From NCBI GenBank assembly GCA_001247695.2, contig LGRX02035419.1, positions 1 to 35,727 of the forward strand: a stretch of DNA of 35,727 nt. The letters run 5' to 3'. The translations under genes and the position numbers were made by a program. Below, in pieces: positions 19,101 to 27,808 of the stretch; the stretch's first letter is position 1; the number at the start of each line of letters is the position of its first letter. The stretch comes from Cymbomonas tetramitiformis (lineage: Eukaryota; Chlorophyta; Pyramimonadophyceae; Pyramimonadales; Pyramimonadaceae). The notes beneath the pieces are model-generated. The model saw only the letters and a list, made by a program, of their open reading frames with translations. It did not search any database and was not told where the DNA came from.

Positions 19101-19556
19101 ATTTTTCGGGTGCCAGGTCGATTTTCGCGTGACAGTCAGACGCGCGCGCGATAATTTTACTTCGATTTTTAATTTACAAAATATAAAGTTAAAAAAAGAT
19201 ATGAGAGAATGTGAGAGAATGTGAGAGAATAAGATAAAATTACTTGAAATCGGGTAATGAGTACGTGGTAATGGGTTGTTTTAAAAAGTATTTCAAAGGA
19301 AGAAAAGTATTTTTGTAGAATAAATTTTATGAAATAGAAAATGTTTTTAAAAATGCCCGTTACCCTACTACCCGGTACCCTATTCGTTTATTCTTAAATA
19401 CGCATTTTTACCGAGATGACCGAGACGATGCTATTCCCGCGATTTAACCTGCTGAAATTTTTGGGGGTCAACATAGGGGACCCCCCATCGTCGATTAAAT
19501 CGGCAAATTTTGATATGAGGGAATATGAGGGAATATGGGGGAATATGAGAGATTAC
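19101..19556. other. AT-rich non-coding stretch with short tandem repeats
   Basis: No gene. GAATGTGAGA-type repeats occur at about 19203-19230, and GAATATGAGG-type repeats (three to four units) at about 19514-19550, next to the left LTR. GGGGGTC...GACCCCCC at about 19462-19490 could form a hairpin. Confidence 0.6.
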
Positions 19557-19858
19557 TGGAATATCCCGGTTCACGGATATCAGACAGTCCTGGAACCAAT
19601 ATAGATAAACTCTCCTAAGAAATAAACCCTAAGCTAGATATACCCGGAACGGTCACGGAGTCAGGATTCGCGGCCATGAATCTGAAATTCCCGGCCGCGA
19701 ATTCCGAGGAACGGTCTCGAGTCTAACTACATGTGACACTCGGTGTGTCACAGCAAGGGCTTACGGATCAGTCACGGTCCAGTGTTGGCTACCTAGGAAT
19801 CTGTCATAGGGGCCTGCACCGGGACTCCCGGTCAGGGCTGCCTATACAGATTTCAGCA
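19557..19858 (-). repeat. 3' LTR (left copy)
   Basis: TG...CA ended, 302 bp. Contains GTGACACTCGGTGTGTCAC (about 19733-19751), an inverted repeat, and CGGGACTCCCG, another. Nearly identical to 22910-23210; differences cluster near its start (TTCACGGATATC versus TTCAAGATATC). Confidence 0.85.
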
Positions 19859-19890
19859 CACCACCCCAGCACTGTGGGTGCTGGGTGGTG
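19859..19890. repeat. stem-loop abutting the 3' LTR
   Basis: CACCACCCCAGCAC (19859-19872) pairs with GTGCTGGGTGGTG (19878-19890), with one bulged C. It starts at the first base inside the LTR. On the element's strand this is the place of the polypurine tract, and GGGGTGGTG could serve as one. Confidence 0.75.
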
Positions 19891-20175
19891 ATTAACAGGT
19901 AAGTCAGAGAAGTTAAGATAAGTTAGGGTAGGAGCTAGGGTGACAAACCTAACTGCTAATCCAATTGTGCTATTCTGATACACAAATTGAAACCCTCTAG
20001 CCGGCACAAGATCAGAAACAAACAGGCACTCAGGTCCTGCTAAACTACTGAAAAGCACTGTGGCAGCAAACCAGACTGAAGATTGTAGATGTCAAAGCAA
20101 AGCATAAAACAAATTGAAGACCATGTTGAGGTCAAAGCACATCTCAGTGGTGCACCGCCAGAGCCAGAAGGAAAG

Positions 20176-21147
20176 CTACTCGGGGTCAAAGTCCAGAGGA
20201 GCACCGTCACCACAATGTCCACGGTAGTAGCTTGCAGCACTGCTCTCCAGTGGGTCAGGCGGCCGGTGAACCACCGTCGCAGCACCCAGGGAGTGCAGTA
20301 CTGCACCCAGAGTGACGGGGTCCAGCTCGGATATACCAGTGTAGATGCATAAATCCCCCCTGCACAGCACAGGCTGCGGTGCAGCCCGACCCGATACCTG
20401 CACAGAGTCGATGTCATTGGCCGCCGTGTAGGCGGCAGCCCCCACACCCATGATCGAGATGAAAAGAATGAGGGAGATAAAGTAAGGAAACCCCCACGGG
20501 CCCGCGTGTGCGGGGAAGCCCCATGGCGGCTTGCCACATCCGTAGGTGCGGGAAGCACCACCAGACTCAGGCACGTGGGCTGCGGGCTCTGACGCATGAT
20601 TGGCCGAGATGGCCGGAGCCCGCGGCTTGACGGCGAAGCTGCCGTCTGCAAAATCCTCGTAGTCGTCGGTGTCGTAGCCGGTCAAGTCAACCGGCGCAAC
20701 CGCGGCGTGGTTGACAGTCTCCACAACCCCCGCGAATTCACCGCCGGACTTCTCCGTGGTGGTCACCCGCGTCGATTGAAGGGACACCGGCGGGCCGTAG
20801 CCGTAGAGCTCCAGGAGCTCTTTTTCATTCTCCAAGACAGGCATAGCAGGGGCCGGCACGGCGGATGCCGATGCCGCCGCACCACCTGCCGGAACCTGCT
20901 CCTCCGGTGTGAGACCTGCGCCTGCAGTGTCACACACCAGAGCCGAAGCCTGCGTCGCAATGCCCCCAGGCGGCGGGAAAGAGGCGTGAGTGTAATGTAC
21001 TTTAGGCTCTACCGCCGCGTTGACCTCCGCCGCGAGGTCGTCCAGCCGCTGCAGGATGTCGTCACCGGACGTCTCCGCCACCGGTGTCACCGCGTCAACG
21101 GAGAAGCCGTAGGCCGACACGTCTATGCCTCCGCAACGCCCCCGCAC
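20176..21147 (-). CDS. second ORF of the LTR element: single-pass membrane protein
   Basis: 323 residues in the longest reading; the frame opens about 45 bases earlier and the first codon listed is GTG, so the start is uncertain. Residues 1-200 are acidic and Ala/Pro-rich with low complexity. Residues about 221-240, PYFISLILFISIMGVGAAAY, form one strong hydrophobic helix. About 80 residues with three Cys follow (VLCRGDLC, RGHC). This is the position of env-like ORFs in some LTR elements, and a Gag-proximal spacer with membrane anchor is another possibility. No fusion peptide or furin site is apparent. Sensible reading passes from the gag frame through a third frame into this one near 21120-21230, so it may once have been fused to Gag. 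Confidence 0.6.
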   Translation of the reverse strand: MRGRCGGIDVSAYGFSVDAVTPVAETSGDDILQRLDDLAAEVNAAVEPKVHYTHASFPPPGGIATQASALVCDTAGAGLTPEEQVPAGGAAASASAVPAPAMPVLENEKELLELYGYGPPVSLQSTRVTTTEKSGGEFAGVVETVNHAAVAPVDLTGYDTDDYEDFADGSFAVKPRAPAISANHASEPAAHVPESGGASRTYGCGKPPWGFPAHAGPWGFPYFISLILFISIMGVGAAAYTAANDIDSVQVSGRAAPQPVLCRGDLCIYTGISELDPVTLGAVLHSLGAATVVHRPPDPLESSAASYYRGHCGDGAPLDFDPE

Positions 21148-22507
21148 AGCACCGCTGGCGGACCGTACACCGTCGCCGCGCGGGCAAAGGCCTCAGCTCC
21201 ATCACCCGCCGCCTCCTGAAAGACAGCACACAAATCATGGCGAGGGCATGCACGCCCTCCGCATCCTCGTCGTCGATGGGGATACAGAAAGCCGCGGCCG
21301 AGGTGGGGGAATGTTGGCGACCGCCAAGAGGGCAGTCGCGGTAGAAATGATAAAGGTCCTTACCGGTCTTCTTGCAGCGGGTACACAGCGGCTTAGCCCG
21401 CTGCTCGTCACGATCGTAGCCTACCGCCGGTGGGGATTGGACCCCCATGCGGAAGCCCCGCGGTGACTGCCCACGCTGCTGCTGCCGGCGCTGCCCGTGT
21501 TGCCGCTGCGGCGGAACCCGCTGCTGCTGCACCACCGGCGGAGCCGCCCCGCACTGCCGCTGTACCAGCTCGGTCAACTCCTTGATCTTGTCCAGAAGTA
21601 CCTGGTGCTCGTTGCTGGTGAGCAGAGCCGACGCGCCACCACCTGCGGGCTTGGCCAGAACGGCCTTCCCCACGTCCGTCTGCGCCCATGCCTGATAAAT
21701 CTCTACAACCAGAGAGCGCAGAGCACCGAGGGAAACCGCCGCGAGATCGGCCACCATGGGGTAACGCACCTTGACCGCGGCGTAGAACACCGGGTCAAGC
21801 CGGCTGTAGAGGCTGAGCTTCCTGGTGGCCTCGGTGGGGGTCCAGTCGGCGGCCTTGTTATCCCGCACCAAACGTTGTTCCCGAGCCAAAATCGGCTGCG
21901 GGTCAACGTTTGCGGGATAACTAAGCGCGGCATGCTCCTGCTGGAAGGACTCCCGCAACGCCACTGGTACGCTGCGCTTCACGATGTCCACCAGCGCACG
22001 CCGTCCATCTCGGTCGGCAGACGCGTCCGTACCCGTAAGCCAGACGTGGGCGTTGCTGTGCTTCTCGATGATAAGCCCAAGCACGTCGTACAGCAGGGCG
22101 TTCACCTTGCCCACCACCAGAGCCTGGGGGTCGTCAAGGTCGAACGAGACGAGGTCTATCCCAGCGGACTCAAACTCCGTACGTAGCTGAACCACCACAT
22201 CGGAGAGGAGACCCGCGTCAGAAGTGCCGCTGAAATAATGCTTCTTGTCGCCAAGGATATCCTCGCGGATACCCTTGGCCCATGTCCGATGGAGCCGCCC
22301 CTTGTAGACCTCGTCCACAAGCTTGGACTGCTCCTGCAGATACTTCCTCGTCGCAACGTCGGCGTCGGTGTTGGAAGTAGGGTCGGGGTTCGTAATAGCC
22401 GGTGATCTAGCCGTCGGCGTGTTGCGAACCGCGTCAGTGAGCCTCAGCGAGGCGTCGATGTCGGAATCCCTCGTGAGGGACCGTTTTGCTCTAGTGGATA
22501 CACCCAT
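21095..22507 (-). CDS. retrotransposon Gag with CCHC zinc knuckle
   Basis: The frame is open from 22753, but the ATG at 22505-22507 (MGVSTRAKRSLTRDSDIDAS) is the more likely start because the 82 residues before it include non-Gag-like sequence. The middle is a helical capsid-like region (VDEVYKGRLHRTWAKGIRED to LVVEIYQAWAQTDVGKAVLA). A Gln/Arg-rich linker follows, then CTRCKKTGKDLYHFYRDC, a C-x2-C-x8-H-x4-C nucleic-acid-binding knuckle at about residues 375-392 counted from that ATG (spacing is longer than the canonical CX2CX4HX4C). After HALA (about 21240) the frame becomes Arg-rich and looks wrong, while the next frame reads CAVFQEAAGDGAEAF, so an indel is likely there. A TCTTTCAG acceptor-like site lies at the same spot. 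Confidence 0.75.
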   Translation of the reverse strand: MGVSTRAKRSLTRDSDIDASLRLTDAVRNTPTARSPAITNPDPTSNTDADVATRKYLQEQSKLVDEVYKGRLHRTWAKGIREDILGDKKHYFSGTSDAGLLSDVVVQLRTEFESAGIDLVSFDLDDPQALVVGKVNALLYDVLGLIIEKHSNAHVWLTGTDASADRDGRRALVDIVKRSVPVALRESFQQEHAALSYPANVDPQPILAREQRLVRDNKAADWTPTEATRKLSLYSRLDPVFYAAVKVRYPMVADLAAVSLGALRSLVVEIYQAWAQTDVGKAVLAKPAGGGASALLTSNEHQVLLDKIKELTELVQRQCGAAPPVVQQQRVPPQRQHGQRRQQQRGQSPRGFRMGVQSPPAVGYDRDEQRAKPLCTRCKKTGKDLYHFYRDCPLGGRQHSPTSAAAFCIPIDDEDAEGVHALAMICVLSFRRRRVMELRPLPARRRCTVRQRCCAGALRRHRRVGLRLLR

Positions 22508-22909
22508 AACTTTGAAAGCCTGATGGGAGGTGGTACGCCGGGGCGCGTTCGGGTAACGTCGTGGGGAAGACGCGACGCCACAGTTACGGAAAGAGCGGTA
22601 GAGCCATGCGAGCGAGGGGCACTGGAAGACGTCGTCGAGGTCGAAGGTGCTATAGCCACCAGCCCAAAAATCGGTAGCAAGCGGGATCAGGGCAAGCGTA
22701 ATACCGTAAATGAACATTGCGTCGACTAGGCCCGGTCCAGGTCGAATCCCCATAGCTGCGGCCCAAGACGCTCACCGCAAACCGCTCATCTCAAATTTCC
22801 CGTGCGTACCCAAACGCGCCGTCGCGCACCACCTCTCAAAGCGGCTGTTTTAGCCAATCATGGCCAAATTAGCTGTGGAAAAATAGCGTGGAATGGGTCC
22901 ACGACCTAC

Positions 22910-23210
22910 TGGAATATCCCGGTTCAAGATATCAGACAGTCAGTGAACCAATATAGATAAACTCTCATAAGAAATAAACCCTAAGCTAGATATACCCGGA
23001 ACGGTCACGGAGTCAGGATTCGCGGCCATGAATCTGAAATTCCCGGCCGTGAATTCCGAGGAACGGTCTCGAGTCTAACTACATGTGACACTCGGTGTGT
23101 CACAGCACGGGCTTACGGATCAGTCACGGTCCAGTGTTGGCTACCTAGGAATCTGTCATAGGGGCCTGCACCGGGACTCCCGGTCAGGGCTGCCTATACA
23201 GATTTCAGCA
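22910..23210 (-). repeat. 5' LTR (right copy)
   Basis: 301 bp, second copy of 19557-19858. The sequence inside it, from 22909 leftward on the minus strand, begins GTAGGTCGTGGACCC. A TGG occurs only after eight bases, so a standard primer-binding site is doubtful. Confidence 0.85.
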
Positions 23211-24189
23211 GGGTCTATAGGAACCCTTGTTCCCAGAGTTTCTCCGAGCGCGGCCGCTGCGCGGCCTGCGACACGCGAGGGTCGACGTTACAGTTGATCG
23301 AAGAGGCTCGGAGAAATGATTCCAGGACGTTACAAACCAGGGCTCGTAATCGGTTTCAAACTTGCATATCGATCGATTTCGATATTTAACATTTTCAATC
23401 GATAATCGATGATATCGATTCATATCGATTATTGAATTTTATATACAATTCTCCGTATACAATACATAAGACCGCCAATACTAAACTGAATCGACACCGA
23501 TTTATCGATGAAATGTGCACAAAAATGATATCGATCGATACCGATTTCCCGTTTTTCCCGATATTGGGGAAAAATCTTTAGATTGTCACCCTCTTTGAAA
23601 AATCTGGTTTTTTATGTCACGCTTTTGTGTATTTGGGAAAAATCTTTAGATTGTCACCCTCTTTGAAAAATCCGGTTTTTTATGTCACGCTTTTGTGTAT
23701 AAATTTTTAGAGAGTTCATTTCGCCGAAAACCAGCTATTGCAAAACGAACACCGCTTTGCGTCACGCTTTTCGAATGTCACGCTTTTCGAATGTTCGCTT
23801 TTCGATGTGCGCGTTACAGTCACGCAATTTAACCCCTGTTACGCACTTTAGCGTCGTAGATGAAAACTGCGAAACGATTTGTAAGTCGTGGATTAGTATG
23901 TGTCGCACGCGGCAGTATATAATTTGATATTTAGAATATTCAATATAAAGCCTCTTTATACTTAATTGGTCAATATTTAATTTTATTTTAATTTTATTGA
24001 ATTGCACAGTGTCACGACTGTTGAGTATAAATATAACATAGCACTGTAGTATTATTTTAAATATGACTTATTTGTATATTTTTAAAAATAAGATGAAGAC
24101 TTTTATTGACGGTATAGATATTTGGATGTGATCGACTGGATATTGATAATAAGACGTTAGACGTATGACATGACATGACATGAGACGCA
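23211..24189. other. AT-rich non-coding region with a 68-bp tandem pair
   Basis: No gene. ATCGAT/TATCGAT motifs are dense at 23365-23560. A 68-bp unit starting GGGAAAAATCTTTAGATTG occurs twice (23567 and 23635), differing at one base, and recurs in part at about 24950-25030. ATATAAAGCCTCTTT (about 23943), TATTTGGATGTG (about 24118) and CATGAGACGCAGTCTG (about 24179-24194) all recur further right, marking this as one member of a dispersed AT-rich repeat family. Confidence 0.65.
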
Positions 24190-24195
24190 GTCTGT

Positions 24196-24513
24196 CATGG
24201 GGAAACAGAAACTGTACCGCTAGACCAGAAGCCCGAAAAAGGTGAGCCAGGCCGGGATCGAGCCCGTGACCTCTCGCATACCGGACGAGCGCTCTGCCGT
24301 TGAGCTACTCTGGCTATTGGTGGCGATTCTGGTGTGGTACAGAGTACTGACTCCCCACGGTGCCACGTAGGCGGCGAAGAGTGAAACACGAAGGATACAA
24401 CTTTTCCCCCAATCTGCCGTTGCGGTGCGCTCTCTGTCGGGGCATCGTGCGGCTATGGGCGGCGCGACTGTTGGGAGCGCGCGGCCTGTGCGGCACGATT
24501 GTATCCTCCATGA
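24196..24513 (-). repeat. 318-bp repeat carrying a tRNA-like unit, copy 1
   Basis: CATGGGGAAACAG to TATCCTCCATGA. An almost exact copy starts 410 bases later (24606-24923), differing at about five positions. The two copies and the 92-base spacer are together flanked by GTCTGT (24190-24195 and 24924-24929). Antisense ORFs here are the well-known spurious translation of a tRNA. Confidence 0.85.
24241..24316 (-). tRNA. tRNA-like Pol III unit (pseudo-tRNA or tRNA-derived SINE head), copy 1
   Basis: Read on the minus strand: A box TAGCTCAACGGCAGAGC with a paired D stem (GCTC/GAGC), anticodon arm CTCGT-CCGGTAT-GCGAG (5-bp stem, last pair G-T), and B box GGGCTCGATCCC. CACC is then followed by TTTTT (24236-24240), a Pol III terminator. 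The anticodon would be GGT (Thr), but position 33 is C instead of U. The T stem has two mismatches. The acceptor pairs (AGCCAG with CTGGCT) only if the linker before the D stem is two bases too long. So the promoter and terminator look intact but the tRNA structure does not. Confidence 0.6.
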
Positions 24514-24605
24514 CACAACCTCACTCTGAAGTGTCTACGTGGCACAACCACAACCAGCTGCCGGCGTCACACCGGCGCAGTGGAAGCGTGGTGGGCCCAT
24601 AACCT

Positions 24606-24923
24606 CATGGGGAAACAGAAACTGTACCGCTAGACCAGAAGCCCGAAAAAGGTGAGCCAGGCCGGGATCGAGCCCGTGACCTCTCGCATACCGGACGAGC
24701 GCTCTGCCGTTGAGCTACTCAGGCTATTGATGGCGATTCTGGTGTGGTACAGAGTACTGACTCCCCACGGTGCCACGTAGGCGGCGAAGAGTGAAACACG
24801 AAGGATACAACTTTTCCCCCAATCTGCCGTTGCGGTGCGCTCTCTGTCGGGGCATCGCGCGGCTATGGGCGGCGCGACTGTTGGGGGCGCGCGGCCTGTG
24901 CGGCACGATTGTATCCTCCATGA
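24606..24923 (-). repeat. 318-bp repeat carrying a tRNA-like unit, copy 2
   Basis: Second copy of 24196-24513, period 410. Differences include TGGCT to AGGCT at the tRNA 5' end. Confidence 0.85.
24651..24726 (-). tRNA. tRNA-like Pol III unit, copy 2
   Basis: Same as copy 1, with A box, B box and the TTTTT terminator (24646-24650). The 5' end is AGCCTGAG instead of AGCCAGAG, which breaks one of the six acceptor pairs, so this copy is further from a tRNA. Confidence 0.55.
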
Positions 24924-24929
24924 GTCTGT

Positions 24930-25760
24930 AAAGCGTAAGCGTTTTGTCACCCTCTTTGAAAAATCTGGTTTTTTATGTCACACTTTTGTGCATAAATGTT
25001 TGGGGTGAAATCTTTAGATTGTCGCCCTCTTTGCTGTCATCGTGTAGACGCTGTCATCGTGTAGACGCTTTTTGATCGTTGTCATCATGCATGACGCTTT
25101 CGTCCCGCTGTCATCATGCATGACGCTTTTCGATAATCATCGTCAGCGGCATGCGTCGCTGTTTGATTTGTCACGCTTATTATAATAAATTTAAAATAAA
25201 TAATTTATAATATAAAGCCTCTTTAAATATTTGGATGTGGTCGCCAAGGACACATCAGACATGAGAATTGAGACTCAGTGACACGCAAAACTGCGAGAAT
25301 GAAGGTTGATGACACTGTCATGAACGTCGACTGTATGGGCTGGGCCCATGGCCGAGCCCCACAAGGCCATGGCCAGGCCGCTTACATTACATTTGGGGGG
25401 GGGAGGGGGGGCTTCGCCCTCCCCCATTCCCTTGGGTGCACGCCATGAAGTCCCCCACTATTCGATGTCACACCCCCGAACGGCCACCCCCTCCCTCCCC
25501 CGCCTTACACTTCCTTCTACACAACCTTCTGCCTTCTGCCCACATGTGGGCCTCTCAGTGTCTAAGAACCACAGACCACCACGATATCTAAGACAAATTT
25601 CACATCAAAATTTACAACCAATCATATTATCAAATATGATCGAATATTTAAACAATGAATCACAACTATCTTGAGATTTGAATAATACAACACAATTTGA
25701 TTTGATTTGTTCGTTCACCAATTGCGTACTGACAACATATTACTATGAAATCAGCTTGAG
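24930..25760. other. dispersed AT-rich repeat, second member, and low-complexity sequence
   Basis: Repeats the TTTGAAAAATCTGGTTTTTT, ATATAAAGCCTCTTT and TATTTGGATGTGGTCG blocks of 23567-24190. Short tandem GTCATCGTGTAGACGCT (two units, about 25037-25070) and GTCATCATGCATGACGCTTT (two units, about 25080-25130) follow. TGATGACACTGTCATGAACG to GCCGAGCCCCAC (25307-25362) recurs at 28329-28382. A G9 run stands at about 25395. The rest shows no gene. Confidence 0.6.
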
Positions 25761-25765
25761 ATTTG

Positions 25766-25793
25766 AAAGATGAAACAATTTCGTTTCATCTTT
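25766..25793. repeat. 11-bp perfect inverted repeat
   Basis: AAAGATGAAAC, six-base loop, GTTTCATCTTT. A third AAAGATGAAAC follows at about 25801-25811. It sits about 340 bases upstream of the orphan gene and could be a protein-binding site. Confidence 0.7.
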
Positions 25794-26060
25794 GGTTTGA
25801 AAGATGAAACATATTTGTTTGACCAATCACATCGATTGATACATGAATAATTGATGAAATCAGAGTTTGCTCAAAGCAATTTCAACCATCAAATTGATAT
25901 AAAATGCAAATAATTGTTGATACGCTACAAATGTAACACATTTGACAACTGGCATGCTTTGATGACGACATTTGGCGATCATTATGGCCACACACATCGA
26001 TATCCTTCGATAGCATAAATAGTACATCTAAATTTGTGACAGTGCCCCTATGTATCAACA

Positions 26061-26067
26061 TATAAAT
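26061..26067 (+). promoter_or_regulatory. TATA box of the orphan gene
   Basis: TATAAAT, 74 bases before the ATG at 26135, within AT-rich upstream DNA. The distance suits a short 5' leader (for example from the A/C-rich ACTTTAACTTCAACATG stretch). Confidence 0.5.
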
Positions 26068-26134
26068 TACCAACGACTCTTATTGTTATCATTTCCGAAT
26101 TCAAAAATATTATCAAAGCAACTTTAACTTCAAC

Positions 26135-26533
26135 ATGTCTCAATTTTCCAAAACATGGTTTGGCACCCTGAAAAGCAAGTTTGAGAACAATGAGGACCTA
26201 TCCAATCTTAAATTCCGTGTTTTTGATGTATGCGAAAGCAAAACCCGAAGCTTATCACGTACCAAGGATAAGCAGCCAGTGGTCTCAGTCACTTTTAGGG
26301 ATGCCCCTGGCGACGTACTCATGGCCACTGGGTGGAGGCTCATGGCAGGGGCAACCCTACAGGACATAGCTCCTCTACTGGAACATGTGGAGGTGGGCAA
26401 GTTGTACGACATCTACATGTCCTCCGAGACCTTTTACAACTTGAGCTTGGCTTCGCAGTATGAGCTGTCCAGAAACATCGCGGACATCTCTGGCGCTGTC
26501 CAAACTCTGGAGGCAAACCACTTATTCCTATGA
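26135..26533 (+). CDS. intact small protein of unknown function
   Basis: 132 residues, ATG to TGA, no intron. It looks coding: mixed polar/hydrophobic pattern, beta-rich middle (QPVVSVTFRDAPGDVLMATG), a helical segment (LQDIAPLLEHVEVGKLYDIY), and a helical C-terminus. A basic, aromatic N-terminus (MSQFSKTWFGTLKSKFENNE) precedes. The VSVTFRD...VGKLYDIY layout is loosely like an OB-fold strand set, but I cannot claim it. It is the only ATG-to-stop, TATA-preceded, undamaged ORF between 19 and 33 kb. It lies between dispersed repeats and a 604-bp tandem repeat, so it may be carried by a mobile element or be a host gene caught between them. No family recognised. Confidence 0.6.
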   Translation: MSQFSKTWFGTLKSKFENNEDLSNLKFRVFDVCESKTRSLSRTKDKQPVVSVTFRDAPGDVLMATGWRLMAGATLQDIAPLLEHVEVGKLYDIYMSSETFYNLSLASQYELSRNIADISGAVQTLEANHLFL

Positions 26534-26600
26534 GATTGGCCAAAAAACCTAGACCGATGTCATTATTCCTCAAGAAGGACATTGGCGTTGGACCCTTAAA

Positions 26601-27204
26601 TCGACCCAACTTCAAAATCGGCATCCCCGGTAGGAAACCATCATAACTTATCTACTAAGCCATGTGGAGGTCCAATCGACCCCCCTTGGGCCCTGGGGTG
26701 GCCGTAGACCCCTTGAAATTAAAGGTGACTGGCCCCCGATATCTCTATGACGGTTTGCCCTCCAATTCTGGAGGGAAGCCCAGGGGTAGTGATTCAGCTG
26801 CATTGTGCGAGCTGTAGCGTAGGCCCAATGGCCATATTTCGGTGCACAGGGGTCAAGCAGGTACCTTGGGGTAATTTGCACGCCGGGGGGCTAAGGGGGG
26901 CGAGAAAAACCTGCAAAACCTTTGCAGGAATTTGGGGGGTTAGTCATAGAGGTCCAGAGGGGGTCATCGGTGTGGTGGATGGGTGAACAGAGGGGGCGCT
27001 ATGGAGTGATTCCCTTGAGGTATACGGGCGTGCGAGCTACTCAAATACATCACAAGACATGCCCCAAAATACCCGGAGGGGTGGTGGGTGGAGGGGTGGC
27101 AGAATAGTGGGGTGGTAGCCCGTGGTGCGCAGTCGTGGGAGGTCTACGCGACTAAGTCAAAAATGGTATCGATTTTCAGAAAAAACTCGACCGTCATAGA
27201 GATA
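26601..27204. repeat. 604-bp tandem repeat, unit 1
   Basis: TCGACCCAACTTCAAAATCG to CGACCGTCATAGAGATA. Unit 2 follows immediately. Inside each, CGATATCTCTATGACGGT (about 26737) is the inverse of the unit end (ACCGTCATAGAGATATCG), so each unit carries a 460-base-spaced inverted pair. ORFs in it are short and repeat between units without coding bias. Confidence 0.9.
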
Positions 27205-27808
27205 TCGACCCAACTTCAAAATCGGCATCCCCGGTAGGAAACCATCATAACTTATCTACTAAGCCATGTGGAGGTCCAATCGACCCCCCTTGGGCCCTGG
27301 GGTGGCCGTAGACCCCTTGAAATTAAAGGTGACTGGCCCCCGATATCTCTATGACGGTTTGCCCTCCAATTCTGGAGGGAAGCCCAGGGGTAGTGATTCA
27401 GCTGCATTGTGCGAGCTGTAGCGTAGGCCCAATGGCCAATATTCGGTGCACAGGGGTCAAGCAGGTACCTTGGGGTAATTTGCACGCCGGGGGGCTAAGG
27501 GGGGGCAGAAAACCCTGCAAAACCTTTGCAGGATTTTGGGGGGTTAGTCATAGAGGTCCAGAGGGGGTCATCAGTGTGGTGGATGGGTGAACAGAGGGGG
27601 CGCTATGGAGTGATTCCATTGAGGTATACGGGCGTGCGAGCTACTCAATACATCACACGACATGCCCCAAAATACCCGGAGGGGTGGTGGGTGGAGGGGT
27701 GGCAGAATAGTGGGGTGGTAGCCCGTGGTGCGCAGTCGTGGGAGGTCTACGCGACTAAGTCAAAAATGGTATCGATTTTCAGAAAAAACTCGACCGTCAT
27801 AGAGTTAA
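27205..27808. repeat. 604-bp tandem repeat, unit 2
   Basis: Nearly identical to unit 1, with small differences such as CATATTTCGG to CAATATTCGG and one-base indels. The end departs after CATAGAG (TTAAGAG). Two units suggest either a short satellite or a duplicated transposon part. Confidence 0.9.

Larger units (their letters stand above)
19557..23210 (-). mobile_element. non-autonomous LTR retrotransposon (Gag plus membrane ORF, no pol)
   Basis: Two direct repeats of 302 and 301 bp, TGGAATATCC...GATTTCAGCA, enclose about 3.05 kb. Both internal ORFs are on the minus strand, making the right repeat the 5' LTR. The 5' ORF is a Gag with a CCHC knuckle. The 3' ORF is a membrane-anchored protein. 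Only about 320 bases remain after it, too few for protease, reverse transcriptase, RNase H or integrase. LTRs differ at several positions, so the insertion is not very recent. No target-site duplication is visible (ATTAC versus GGGTC), and no convincing tRNA primer-binding site beside the 5' LTR. Confidence 0.8.

Noticed and set aside
24220..24516. ORF with the peptide VAQRQSARP...RSRPGS-like sequence
   Set aside because: Typical spurious translation of a tRNA; the DNA carries A and B boxes.
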